Source: Pleurobrachia bachei
Taxonomy: Eukaryota > Ctenophora > Tentaculata > Cydippida > Pleurobrachiidae
Direction of reading: 5' to 3'
DNA length: 22,067 nt
NCBI GenBank assembly: GCA_000695325.1
Contig: AVPN01001490.1
Span: 1-22,067 of the forward strand
Shown: in pieces, positions 7,399 to 15,049 of the stretch
How the letters are laid out: every line of letters begins with the position of its first letter
Position numbering within the stretch: the first letter of the stretch is position 1
The notes under the pieces: generated by a model
Databases searched by the model: none
Told to the model about the DNA's origin: nothing
Seen by the model: the letters and a program-made list of their open reading frames with translations, nothing else
Translations under genes and position numbers: made by a program

Positions 7399-9111
7399 TT
7401 AGTGATCCCAAACAACGGACACCCTGATCAATTCTATGAACTCACCATAGACTCAAGTAACATGGGCCATGCAGCCACACTAAATCAAAACATAAATGGG
7501 GAGAGAAGAACCATTTCATTCTGGTCAAAAGCTGTACCAGCCCACCAAAGAAAGTTTGGTGCAACACGACTTGAATTTCTTGGATTATGCCATGCTCTAA
7601 AACATTATCGCATGTATCTAATGGGCAACAAAAAATTCACAGTTATGACTGACTGTAAAGCCCTACTAAACCTCCAAACCATTTTCAAAAATGAAAGCAG
7701 CTACATACACCGGAAACTAGCTGAACTGGAACAATACAATTTCAAAATCCAACACATTGCTGGAAACTCTATTGACATGAGCATGACGGATTATTTGAGT
7801 AGACATCCAGTCACCAAAACAAAAACCGTGGGAACTCAAACTGGAAGCTCGAACACTAAGTCAGTTAAATTTACCACTGACGAACAAATCCCTGAGGGAA
7901 TTGCACATATAAACAAGGTGTTAGCCAGGGAATCACCTGTTACTATTTCTGAAATCAGAGAGGACTATCAGTATGACAACACGCTGTCAGTTGTTATTGA
8001 CTGGATCAAACAAGGTAACATCCCAAAGAGACTGTCTAGCAAAACACCAGTCGAATTGAGACATTATTGGCAACAAATAGAGGAGTTGAAATTTGAAAAC
8101 GGACTATTAAAAAAGTCTACCTTTGACTCTTATGAGGGAACATTTAACGAAACTGTGGTACTGCCCCACACATTAGTGGAACGCATTTTGTACACATTTC
8201 ATGATAAAAACGGGCATTCTGGACCAGAATTGTCACTAACTAGTTGTCAACAAAAACACTATTTCTACAAAATGAGGAAAACATTCCAACTCTATTGTGA
8301 CGCATGTGTCACTTGTGCTAAAGCTAAACAACCGCACAGCTTCAAAAAGGCACCACTGAAACCTATGGTTTACACTGAATTCGGTCAGTGTGTAGCAGTT
8401 GATTTCCTAGAGAGATCTAAAACTCCTAATGCACGAGGATACACAGCTATTCTGGTCATGGTAGATCAGTATTCAAACTATGTAGTTGCTACACCTGTAA
8501 AATCGACAGGTGCAGAAGAAGCAGCTAGAATCATCGTGAGAGAGTGGATACAAAAATTTGGAGTCATGAAATCTCTGAGACATGACTTGGGATCAGCATT
8601 TACTGCAAAACTATTCCAATCTATGTTAAAAATGTTTGACATACAAAGCAAACATGGTGTACCATGGCATTCACAAGCCAATGGTTTATGCGAGGCCATG
8701 AACAAACGGATCAACACTTGTATCAGAACATGTCTTGATACCCAACAACAACGTAACTTCGACCAATGGTTAGGTTACATTACATTTACATTGAACGCAT
8801 TAAAAAGTTCAAAAACCAAGCATTCGGCAAACTTTCTGGTCTTCTCTCGAGAATTGACAGCTCCTAGAGATTTGTTTACGTTGGACAATGAAAGAACAGA
8901 CAACTTGCAACATGAAATCTGTGATATTTTAAAACAACAAAACATCTATGACACATACATGAATGCTCAAAAAATCTCACGAAATGTGATACATGCCATA
9001 CAAGAAAAGGCAAAACATATGAAAGCAGCATATGATAAACATATCAAAGGTCCTTACTTTGAAAAGGGGCAACATTGCATGCTTCTCATAAAACCTAACC
9101 AACACAAATAG
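3784..9111 (+). CDS. pol: Pol of element A with doubled PR-RT segment
   Basis: The polyprotein would copy and integrate the element. The given start (GTG) is nominal: the frame is open upstream to the frameshift signal, and Pol is expected as a Gag-Pol fusion. The aspartic protease motif DTGA is at residues 15-18. Reverse transcriptase has FDFTKGFNQIKL and the catalytic FLDD at 465-468, with F in place of the commoner Y. The block then repeats, 606 residues later. RNase H follows (ELTID, ATRLEFLGLCHAL, MTDCKALL), then an HX4H/CX2C zinc-binding region and the integrase core (VAVDFL, RHDLGSAF, GLCEAMN) with D,D35E spacing. At 1,775 residues it is longer than family norm because of the duplication. 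Treated as a fossil. Confidence 0.9.
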   Translation: MTAYVSNKPFNMFLDTGAGASLISTRIIHQLNMLDQIKPTATIIKGLSNMKLLTKGEIHLKITVAKTEVKQTFIVMDNLPDDILAGTNLMEQLDMRIDVAKQTIQTRYGKIQARNYPTNLPKQCKIKVKKRLTIPANSVTHFVAKLSMRNSDKTHEGIVFNNPKLTHSFGICIQNSMTHSTGNEIPIRCVNPLPRDITLYKHRVIGTMVPVDQSYRQTVKKLDSYNAETNIPRLPEAEPEEITKHKDKWENMDKLFEQLGVNELQIDEHHKKELKELLRNYSHCFSKHQFDLGTATFFEASLKLKHDYVAKWIPTRQVPYNLENVMEKELMTLVDSGQIQECENNGAWNSPVFLVQKPGTKKYRVVQDLRQLNKESIPDTFQLPNINTVMNNMNECEWLTSFDFTKGFNQIKLDEESRPLTAFTYKNTRYQWARLIMGHCSSSSIFAKCMAQLFQRVPFEALICFLDDVLIGSNTVEEHLRRLEFVLARLSFGGLKISPSKTQLFRKKVKFLGHIIDKNGLQIDPDRVEAIQQLPQPKSVKELQKFLGAINYNRAFIKHYSKIAAPLYNLLRKTEKFVWSEEAIRAFNMLKHSLSSAPVNESKQLIVTAYVSNKPFNMFLDTGAGASLISTRIIHQLNMLDQIKPTATIIKGLSNMKLLTKGEIHLKITVAKTEVKQTFIVMDNLPDDILAGTNLMEQLDMRIDVAKQTIQTRYGKIQARNYPTNLPKQCKIKVKKRLTIPANSVTHFVAKLSMRNSDKTHEGIVFNNPKLTHSFGICIQNSMTHSTGNEIPIRCVNPQPRDITLYKHRVIGTMVPVDQSYRQTVKKLDSYNAETNIPRLPEAEPEEITKHKDKWENMDKLFEQLGVNELQIDELHKKELKELLRNYSHCFSKHQFDLGTATFFEASLKLKHDYVAKWIPTRQVPYNLENVMEKELMTLVDSGQIQECENNGAWNSPVFLVQKPGTKKYRVVQDLRQLNKESIPDTFQLPNINTVMNNMNECEWLTSFDFTKGFNQIKLDEESRPLTAFTYKNTRYQWARLIMGHCSSSSIFAKCMAQLFQRVPFEALICFLDDVLIGSNTVEEHLRRLEFVLARLSFGGLKISPSKTQLFRKKVKFLGHIIDKNGLQIDPDRVEAIQQLPQPKSVKELQKFLGAINYNRAFIKHYSKIAAPLYNLLRKTEKFVWSEEAIRAFNMLKHSLSSAPVLVIPNNGHPDQFYELTIDSSNMGHAATLNQNINGERRTISFWSKAVPAHQRKFGATRLEFLGLCHALKHYRMYLMGNKKFTVMTDCKALLNLQTIFKNESSYIHRKLAELEQYNFKIQHIAGNSIDMSMTDYLSRHPVTKTKTVGTQTGSSNTKSVKFTTDEQIPEGIAHINKVLARESPVTISEIREDYQYDNTLSVVIDWIKQGNIPKRLSSKTPVELRHYWQQIEELKFENGLLKKSTFDSYEGTFNETVVLPHTLVERILYTFHDKNGHSGPELSLTSCQQKHYFYKMRKTFQLYCDACVTCAKAKQPHSFKKAPLKPMVYTEFGQCVAVDFLERSKTPNARGYTAILVMVDQYSNYVVATPVKSTGAEEAARIIVREWIQKFGVMKSLRHDLGSAFTAKLFQSMLKMFDIQSKHGVPWHSQANGLCEAMNKRINTCIRTCLDTQQQRNFDQWLGYITFTLNALKSSKTKHSANFLVFSRELTAPRDLFTLDNERTDNLQHEICDILKQQNIYDTYMNAQKISRNVIHAIQEKAKHMKAAYDKHIKGPYFEKGQHCMLLIKPNQHK

Positions 9112-9168
9112 TTACCACGATTTAATGGTCCCTACTTAATCACAGAAAAAATATCTGATCACAACTAC

Positions 9169-10014
9169 ATGGTGAAAATAGGGGATACTCAAAAACTAGT
9201 CAATATTGAAAAAATGAAACGTTACAAAACCAACAAGTTCTCACCAAGTGAGAAAAACACCGTCCAACAAAGGGAGGACACACCAAAAGAGAGCGACTAC
9301 GAAACAGCTCCAACATCAGCACCATCAGGAGGAGACGATTCGGACTCTGATTCGGATAGCGATGATGACAACTTCCCCACTAATACGCGGAATCAACCAA
9401 TAATCAACACGTATCGTCCAAATCACCGAGAGGAACCTGCGAGACCAACCAAGCCGGCTCTAGAGGACAGCATCCCTACTCCAGTAGAGAGTTCTACACC
9501 CGCAGAACCGACGAGGAAGTCGGGAAGGAAGAGGAAAGCTCCGGAGAAATTGAACTACAAAACACTGGGAGGAGAACCAAGTAAAGGCAAGAACAAGCCA
9601 AACCCAACACAGCCAGTGATTCCTGCGCCAGTGGAAGCGGAATCGGAAAACGAGAGCAGAGCTGATGAGTTTCTGGATGCTTTGGATACTACTGCGACGG
9701 AGGAGCATACACCAGCGCCAGTTACAGAAGAAATACAGCCTACAGTTGAGAGTCAGCCAGACGTGGAGACTCAACCAGCGGTGGTTCCAGAACCAGAACT
9801 ACCTACGACGTCCGAGCAACGAGTCGAGGACGAACCAGAATTCAACGTGCCAGGGAAGCCGTTGAGGAAGCCGAAGGGGATAGAAGATCCGATGAGCAAA
9901 CTTGGGCTAGCCGATCCTATCTACTCGAGGAGTGAAAAGGAGGAGTTGAAACGATATCGTCAAGAGAAAGAGAGACGAAGGTTGGAAGAAAAGGGAAACT
10001 CCAAGAAAAGATAA
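9169..10014 (+). CDS. Charged C-terminal tail frame of element A
   Basis: This 281-residue frame is the 3'-most part of the coding region. It starts with the end of the integrase C-terminal region. Then come an Asp/Ser run (residues 56-67), a basic RKSGRKRKAPEKL motif (116-128) like the R-x-S-x-R-x-R-x-P-x-x-L tails of many gypsy integrases, a Pro/Glu/Thr-rich stretch (about 148-222), and a highly basic helical end (253-281, EELKRYRQEKERRRLEEK). No signal peptide, membrane segment or other envelope feature is seen. The basic parts could act in nuclear entry or chromatin binding; that is inference. The same frame occurs at 19359, and its second half in element B. Confidence 0.7.
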   Translation: MVKIGDTQKLVNIEKMKRYKTNKFSPSEKNTVQQREDTPKESDYETAPTSAPSGGDDSDSDSDSDDDNFPTNTRNQPIINTYRPNHREEPARPTKPALEDSIPTPVESSTPAEPTRKSGRKRKAPEKLNYKTLGGEPSKGKNKPNPTQPVIPAPVEAESENESRADEFLDALDTTATEEHTPAPVTEEIQPTVESQPDVETQPAVVPEPELPTTSEQRVEDEPEFNVPGKPLRKPKGIEDPMSKLGLADPIYSRSEKEELKRYRQEKERRRLEEKGNSKKR

Positions 10015-10268
10015 ACCGCTACAGCAAGATTACCGTAGCGTCCTGCCATTGATGACCCACCCTACCTATTGGAACCAAATAGTTATCCCCGATCTTTGGA
10101 CAAATCTAAATTTCGGTTAAGGGATCGAAAAACTGGTTTATCGCTTTAGGGTGGCATGGAGGACTGATAATTGTAATAATAACGTTGTTCATCTGGAAAC
10201 GTACTACAGTCGGGTAAACAAAGAGGAAAAGATTTGAACGACAAATCAACAAAACAATACAAAATAAA

Positions 10269-10345
10269 ACTCACAAATTGTGAGTCACAATCAAGTCAAT
10301 CAGCACCTGAGCGAAATTGACTTAAATATTTGAACCACAAATATT
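10269..10345 (+). other. Cluster of three perfect inverted repeats
   Basis: ACTCACAA/TTGTGAGT (10269-10285), AAGTCAAT/ATTGACTT (10293-10323, 15-nt loop) and AATATTTG/CAAATATT (10325-10345, 5-nt loop) follow each other within 77 bp. All three recur in element B (12554-12630) and element C (20459-20535). They may form RNA structure for export, packaging or 3'-end processing. Confidence 0.55.
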
Positions 10346-10411
10346 GCACACGGCCGTTATAAACTATGGTAGTATTCGTACGAAGTCTTTTATAACCAAA
10401 ATAGGCCACCC

Positions 10412-10650
10412 GAAACATCGTCATACCGAACCCTGGTATTGACAGAACTTCAACTTGTATAATTGAATACATAAAACACGGCTAAAATGATAAGGAAATT
10501 ACATAGCCAAAAAGGGTCAATGTAATTACCTCCAAAACATCGTCATACCAAACCCTGGTATTGACAGAATTTCAACTTGTATGAATGAATACATAAAACA
10601 CGGCTACCTCAAGGAAATTACATAGCCCAAAAGGTCAATGAAATTTCCTT
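10412..10650 (+). repeat. 122-bp tandem repeat before the polypurine tract
   Basis: Two diverged copies start at 10412 and 10534. Shared words include aaacatcgtcatacc, ccctggtattgacag and aatacataaaacacggct. Each copy ends in an imperfect hairpin, GGAAATTACAT with ATGTAATTACC or ATGAAATTTCC, 10 of 11 pairs in both. Matching repeats lie at 12697 and 20602. Confidence 0.8.
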
Positions 10651-10653
10651 TAA

Positions 10654-10669
10654 ACAAACAAGGGGGATG
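10654..10669 (+). other. Polypurine tract of element A
   Basis: The purine-rich run aacaaacaagggggatg lies directly before the LTR at 10670. It is the expected plus-strand primer site and is repeated before the LTRs at 12955 and 20860. Confidence 0.75.
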
Positions 10670-11098
10670 TGTTATGTCAAGATCTCACCTCTCTGCACCT
10701 GTTGGATCAGTCACTCCTTGGGGACGAGATATCTATTGGATGCATGGGAATATCATCTGTCAAGCCACCGGATTTGTTATGACTATCTACGTCAAGCCAG
10801 ATTCGTGAAGAGGAATCGATGAGATGTTTACAACTCGACTATCTTTGTTATGACTATCGACGCTAATCAGGAGGCAGAAGGAAACTATATAAAGAAGAAG
10901 AAGATAACGAAGCGACACCGCAGCATTCACGACCAACACCCGAACGATCTGCGAGGTCCGAGATCACAAGAGGACATACCCCGAAAACTGAGGATATCTC
11001 ATTATTGCAAGTTCTATTGCCTTGCAATATCCAAGTTGTTTCAAGTGTTTAAACCCTAAACAAGACAACTCACTTCACCCACAAAACATCCATTAACA
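10670..11098 (+). repeat. LTR 2, shared by elements A and B
   Basis: This 429-bp LTR (TGTTATG...ATTAACA) is preceded by the polypurine tract of element A and followed by a primer-binding site and gag. It is therefore both the right LTR of A and the left LTR of B. It appears identical to the LTR at 20860. It differs from LTR 3 by about four substitutions and one 3-bp indel. Confidence 0.95.
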
Positions 11099-11171
11099 AG
11101 TGGAGCCTGAATACAAAGGAACCCAATAAAACAACCGTTACTTTGGAAAAACAAAAACCAGGTTTCAAAAA

Positions 11172-12299
11172 ATGGGAACAGAGGAAGAACGAAAACTGCT
11201 CGAAAAACTGAGAGAGCTAGAAATCCAGATGCAAGAAACAAAAAAGCAAATGGCAAAACAGGGCATGACAGTCCAAGAGGATACACCAGAACACTCCAGC
11301 TCAAACAGTAGAAAATGGAACACATCAAAAGCGCCAAAATTCAAAACAGGCGAGAACTTCAGCGTATTTTGCGAACGTTTCGCGGACTACGTGAAAATAT
11401 CAAAAGAAAAGGAAGATCTTGACACGCTGTTCATGCTATGCGTTGATAATGAAACCTACATCACCCTAAAAAGCACGGTGAAAAACCTAAATGAGGAGGA
11501 GAAAGAAAACATAAACGATCTTTGTGAAATTCTAAAAGAAGAATACCTGGGATACACCCAAACATCTATCAAACAACAGCTCATGAACTTGAAACAAGAG
11601 CCAAATGAAAACATAACCCAGTTTTGCAACAATATCCAAACAAAAGCAAGACAAGCATATGGCACAGTCAAAGATGCAGGGGACATTGCACAACTTGTTC
11701 TCCTAAGAGGCCTGCGAGACGAAACAATCAAGAGGAAGCTAAATGAAGCAGCCACAGAAACATTCGAGGAAACAATGAGGCTAGCAAAACACTTGGATTC
11801 AGTAGACAAGGTGCTTCAACAAAACAGCACAGCCATCCTGAGGACTGAACAAGAAACCCAAGAAACACGAGTGGCAGCCATGGGGAGCAGCCAGCAGCCA
11901 GTGATTCCTGCACCAGTGGAAGCGGAATCGGAAAACGAGAGCAGAGCTGATGAGTTTCTGGATGCTTTGGATACTACTGCGACGGAGGAGCATACACCAG
12001 CGCCAGTTACAGAAGAAATACAGCCTACAGTTGAGAGTCAGCCAGACGTGGAGACTCAACCAGCGGTGGTTCCAGAACCAGAACTACCTACGACGTCCGA
12101 GCAACGAGTCGAGGACGAACCAGAATTCAACGTGCCAGGGAAGCCGTTGAGGAAGCCGAAGGGGATAGAAGATCCGATGAGCAAACTTGGGCTAGCCGAT
12201 CCTATCTACTCGAGGAGTGAAAAGGAGGAGTTGAAACGATATCGTCAGGAGAAAGAGAGACGAAGGTTGGAAGAAAAGGGAAACTCCAAGAAAAGATAA
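11172..12299 (+). CDS. Gag-tail fusion frame of element B
   Basis: This 375-residue open frame has the Gag coiled-coil and capsid-like region (first 236 residues or so) followed by the Pro/Glu-rich and basic part of the element's C-terminal tail (last 139 or so). The SR-rich linker, the zinc knuckle and all enzymes are absent. The frame is open throughout, and the noncoding cis-acting regions around it are kept. It might make a particle protein with a different nucleic-acid-binding end, or merely be a neutral derivative; the sequence cannot decide. Confidence 0.75.
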   Translation: MGTEEERKLLEKLRELEIQMQETKKQMAKQGMTVQEDTPEHSSSNSRKWNTSKAPKFKTGENFSVFCERFADYVKISKEKEDLDTLFMLCVDNETYITLKSTVKNLNEEEKENINDLCEILKEEYLGYTQTSIKQQLMNLKQEPNENITQFCNNIQTKARQAYGTVKDAGDIAQLVLLRGLRDETIKRKLNEAATETFEETMRLAKHLDSVDKVLQQNSTAILRTEQETQETRVAAMGSSQQPVIPAPVEAESENESRADEFLDALDTTATEEHTPAPVTEEIQPTVESQPDVETQPAVVPEPELPTTSEQRVEDEPEFNVPGKPLRKPKGIEDPMSKLGLADPIYSRSEKEELKRYRQEKERRRLEEKGNSKKR

Positions 12300-12954
12300 A
12301 CCGCTACAGCAAGATTACCGTAGCGTCCTGCCATTGATGACCCACCCTACCTATTGGAACCAAATAGTTATCCCCGATCTTTGGACAAATCTAAATTTCG
12401 GTTAAGGGATCGAAAAACTGGTTTATCGCTTTAGGGTGGCATGGAGGACTGATAATTGTAGTAATAACGTTGTTCATCTGGAAACGTACGACAGTCGGGT
12501 TAACAAAGAGGAAAAGATTTGAACGACAAATCAACAAAACAATACAAAATAAAACTCACAAATTGTGAGTCACAATCAAGTCAATCAGCACCTGGGCGAA
12601 ATTGACTTAAATATTTGAACCACAAATATTGCACACGGCCGTTATAAACTATGGTAGTATTCGTACGAAGTCTTTTATAACCAAAATAGGCCACCCGAAA
12701 CATCGTCATACCGAACCCTGGTATTGACAGAACTTCAACTTGTATAATTGAATACATAAAACACGGCTAAAATGATAAGGAAATTACATAGCCAAAAAGG
12801 GTCAATGTAATTACCTCCAAAACATCGTCATACCAAACCCTGGTATTGACAGAATTTCAACTTGTATGAATGAATACATAAAACACGGCTACCTCAAGGA
12901 AATTACATAGCCCAAAAGGTCAATGAAATTTCCTTTAAACAAACAAGGGGGATG
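12300..12954 (+). other. 3' noncoding region of element B
   Basis: This matches the 3' noncoding region of element A at an offset of 2,285 bp with a few substitutions. It keeps the three hairpins (12554-12630), the 122-bp tandem repeat (12697-12935) and the polypurine tract. No gene is seen. Confidence 0.75.
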
Positions 12955-13386
12955 TGTTATGTCAAGATCTCACCTCTCTGCACCTGTTGGATCAGTCACT
13001 CCTTGGGGACGAGATATCTATTGGATGCATGGGAATATCATCTGTCAAGCCACCGGATTTGTTATGACTATCTACGTCAAGCCAGATTCGTGAAGAGGAA
13101 TCGATGAGATGTTTACAACTTGACTATCTTTGTTATGACTATCGACGCTAATCAGGAGGCAGAGGGAAACTATATAATAAAGAAGAAGAAGATAACGAAG
13201 CGGCACCGCAGCATTCACGACCAACACCCGAACGATCTGCGAGGTCCGAGATCACAAGAGGACATACCCCGAAAACTGAGGATATCTCTTTATTGCAAGT
13301 TCTATTGCCTTGCAATATCCAAGTTGTTTCAAGTGTTTAAACCCTAAACAAGACAACTCACTTCACCCACAAAACATCCATTAACA
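12955..13386 (+). repeat. LTR 3, right LTR of element B
   Basis: This 432-bp LTR has the same termini as the others and one extra trinucleotide beside the TATA-like box. It ends at ATTAACA. Host intron follows, 26 bp short of a VPS13 exon edge at 13413. The bases after it (ttact) do not match those before LTR 1 (gatcg), so the cluster is not a single clean insertion. Confidence 0.95.
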
Positions 13387-13412
13387 TTACTCAGTTCACA
13401 CACGTATCTCAC

Positions 13413-13500
13413 CTCATCTATTTTGAGAAAGTTCATCATTGACAATAGGAAATCAGCATCAAGTTGAACATGGAACTCCTGAATCAGCAATTTCACATAC
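13413..13500 (-). CDS. VPS13: VPS13 exon 6 of 6 in window
   Basis: This 88-nt exon after cttgttacag encodes YVKLLIQEFHVQLDADFLLS and ends FLKIDE on a complete codon at donor GTGAGATA. It matches YFKVLIQEMDLRLDLGFIYAL of vertebrate VPS13A. Only 26 bp of intron separate the exon from the retroelement LTR ending at 13386, so the element lies in the following intron. Confidence 0.9.
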
Positions 13501-13615
13501 CTGTAACAAGATAGAGAGGTTGTGGAAGATAACCTTCAGCAGGTGAAAAGGAACAACAACTTGGTCTATTCATACTATGTAGTTATCTGGAGTAAGATGA
13601 ATTTGAGACACCTAC

Positions 13616-13801
13616 TTGTAGTGATCTAGAACACTGTTATCCCTATCCCCATCAACAGCTGTGGTCTGTTTTACCATACAGAATTCTATCAGAGGTTTAG
13701 GGGGTTGCTCTGCTATAGCATGTGCAGGGGGCTTGATGGGGTAGTACACATGTCGGTATGTGAAATCTTGGAGTTGGTTATCTATCTGTATCCTGTTGAT
13801 C
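13616..13801 (-). CDS. VPS13: VPS13 exon 5 of 6 in window
   Basis: This 186-nt exon after cctctcag completes a Lys codon. It encodes INRIQIDNQLQDFTYRHVYY, then PIKPP, matching the conserved YRIQIQNQ...FPFVFYPVKPP region of VPS13A/C. It continues with PKPLIEFCMVKQ. The donor is GTAGGTGT. Confidence 0.92.
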
Positions 13802-13880
13802 CTGAGAGGAGAATCAGTGTTTACCAGATTTCCATTTCTTGTTTAAGTTGAACTTTTAAAATCAAATGTGTAATACTCAC

Positions 13881-14052
13881 TTGAAGTGGATGTTGCTTTG
13901 TGTTGCTGAACTGTCATAATGCAACCACAAGGCAGAGAGATAGGACCGCCTTATTTGGTAAGTTCTTCCATCAGATTGTGTCAGGAACATCAGATCCTCG
14001 TACTTTTTAGCCATATTGAATGTGTACCCCTCGAATTGTTCCTCCAGCTTGT
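13881..14052 (-). CDS. VPS13: VPS13 exon 4 of 6 in window
   Basis: This 172-nt exon starts after gtcttcag and encodes KLEEQFEGYTF, aligning with LEREFKEYTE in vertebrate VPS13, and YQIRRSYLSALWLHYDSSAT, aligning with LRRNYLPALKVEYNTSAH. The donor is GTGAGTAT. It ends with two bases of a Lys codon. Confidence 0.92.
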
Positions 14053-14154
14053 CTGAAGACAGGAGGAGGTTTTACAGTTGTTGCTGTAAAAGGAGAGAAC
14101 ATGAAGGAAGTGACTACGAAACAAATTCAGGACAGGGACTACAGAGATACCAAC

Positions 14155-14382
14155 CTGAATTATAGCACTTTTCAAGAGCATCGCTAACTTTAGAAGGAAG
14201 ATACTTGTACCGATCCTTGTTTTTCAGCTTTCTCTCCCAAATCGGCCCCGAACTGTCAAGCTGAATATATGCAATCTCCTGAGGCACCCCGTCAACTAGA
14301 GATATTCCGATTGGCTCTGGTAGGTTCACCTCAAACAACATGTGCGATTGTTCGATCTTGATCACCTCTTTACCAACACAGT
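14155..14382 (-). CDS. VPS13: VPS13 exon 3 of 6 in window
   Basis: This 228-nt exon begins after ttttccag and completes an Asp codon. It encodes GISLVDGVPQEIAYIQLDSS followed by SGPIWERK, matching the VPS13 pattern GLSLVNN...QEI-YI-ITSS-VVWE-K. The donor is GTTGGTAT. The codon split is 1/2 with the next exon. Confidence 0.92.
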
Positions 14383-14491
14383 CTGGAAAAATATTTCATT
14401 GGTGAGTTTTATGAAGGAGCAGCAGTTAAATAGTTATATGAAGGAGCAATATGATTGTGCTCCTTCATAAACACAACAATTAAATACACAC

Positions 14492-14661
14492 CTGAGATTG
14501 CCACGTCATCAGTAAACAATAAGACTCGCTGGAGACCGTCCAAGAAACTAACAAGCTGTGCTTTCCGAACAGTAGGAACAAGGTAAGTATAGGAGAATGT
14601 GATGGAGTTGTCTTTTATAAAATCAGCTTTCTTCCAGTTCTTGTCATCCCCTTCAACCCAC
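14492..14661 (-). CDS. VPS13: VPS13 exon 2 of 6 in window
   Basis: This 170-nt exon opens by completing the split Trp codon and encodes WVEGDDKNWKK and later SFLDGLQRVLLFTDD. The latter is a strongly conserved VPS13A/C word (FLDGLQRVLLFTED-like in vertebrate proteins). The donor is GTGTGTAT. It ends with one base that is completed by the next exon. Confidence 0.9.
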
Positions 14662-14777
14662 CTGGACAAGAGAGGATTCGCTTTATACTCTTATCAATCT
14701 AAGTCAAGTTAGGTCACGATTTTGATCAGAAATTTGACTCCCGACTGGTTTGCAAATCACTCCCCGATCACACTTAC

Positions 14778-14940
14778 CATCTAAGTTCCCGTTTCTTATC
14801 AGGGAATTCCCAGGTGTAGAGGGTACTCTTCCCAGGAGCAAGTTTTGAAACCTGCATGTTTCCCGTTTGTTGGAAGCAGATGGGTGCCTCGGAAAGAAGG
14901 TTCTCTATTCGGACAGGCGCTGCCCCTTTGTAGTACATTC
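14778..14940 (-). CDS. VPS13: VPS13 exon 1 of 6 in window
   Basis: This 163-nt exon encodes APVRIENLLSEAPICFQQ and TLYTWEFPDKKRELRW. These resemble the VAB-repeat pattern of VPS13A/C, where PFRIEN-like and LYAWD-P-like words recur. It follows an acceptor (gatgttgtttag) and ends at GTAAGTG, splitting a Trp codon with the next exon. No upstream exon is identified between 14941 and the minisatellite at 15050. Confidence 0.85.
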
Positions 14941-15049
14941 CTAAACAACATCAGTGTTAGTTTTATAACTAGATAATCGATTTCTTAATTAATTGGCATT
15001 TAATTTGACAGCAATATAGATTATGGGGCAAAATTACATTAGCGGAAAA

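Larger units (their letters stand above)
10015..10669 (+). other. 3' noncoding region of element A
   Basis: About 650 bp between the tail frame and the LTR hold no gene. They contain three adjacent perfect hairpins (10269-10345), a 122-bp tandem repeat (10412-10650) and the polypurine tract. The same region is kept in element B (12300-12954) and element C (20205-20859). Its survival in the short element B suggests cis-acting sequence. Confidence 0.7.
2557..11098 (+). mobile_element. Element A, Ty3/gypsy LTR retrotransposon
   Basis: This is a long copy of a Metaviridae (Ty3/gypsy) retrotransposon. Its interior starts at 2572 after 15 bp of LTR end. In order it carries a primer-binding site, gag, a frameshift signal, pol (protease, reverse transcriptase, RNase H, integrase), a charged tail frame, about 650 bp of structured noncoding DNA, a polypurine tract and the LTR at 10670. 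A 1,818-bp segment of pol is present twice in tandem. There is no envelope gene. The LTR at 974 is its probable left LTR, separated by the segment at 1403-2556. LTR differences of about 3% suggest a fairly young element. It is a fossil with a small number of breaks. Confidence 0.85.
10670..13386 (+). mobile_element. Element B, short non-autonomous derivative
   Basis: This 2,717-bp copy has both LTRs, a primer-binding site (11101), a polypurine tract (about 12939-12954) and the full structured 3' noncoding region. It lacks the protease, reverse transcriptase, RNase H and integrase region. Its single frame joins the front of gag to the end of the tail protein. It would depend on a full-length relative for reverse transcription and integration. 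It shares LTR 2 with element A, and its right LTR abuts host intron at 13387. LTR divergence of about 1% implies a young copy. Broken fossil. Confidence 0.85.
13413..14940 (-). other. VPS13: Host VPS13 gene fragment, six exons
   Basis: Six exons on the minus strand, 1,007 coding nt in all, join with consistent phases and GT/AG sites to give about 335 residues typical of VPS13A/C proteins. VPS13 proteins are very large bridge-like lipid transfer proteins at membrane contact sites. The part seen corresponds to the end of the SHR-BD (VAB) region and the start of the C-terminal part, well upstream of the protein's C-terminus. Introns are 79-116 bp. Exons further 5' should lie beyond 14941 and further 3' below 13413. 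Both sides are occupied by retroelement clusters, so whether the gene is intact cannot be judged from this window. Confidence 0.88.

Noticed and set aside
9169-10014. Envelope gene, making the element retrovirus-like
   Set aside because: The tail frame has no signal peptide, transmembrane segment, cysteine pattern or furin-type site, and starts with integrase-end sequence.
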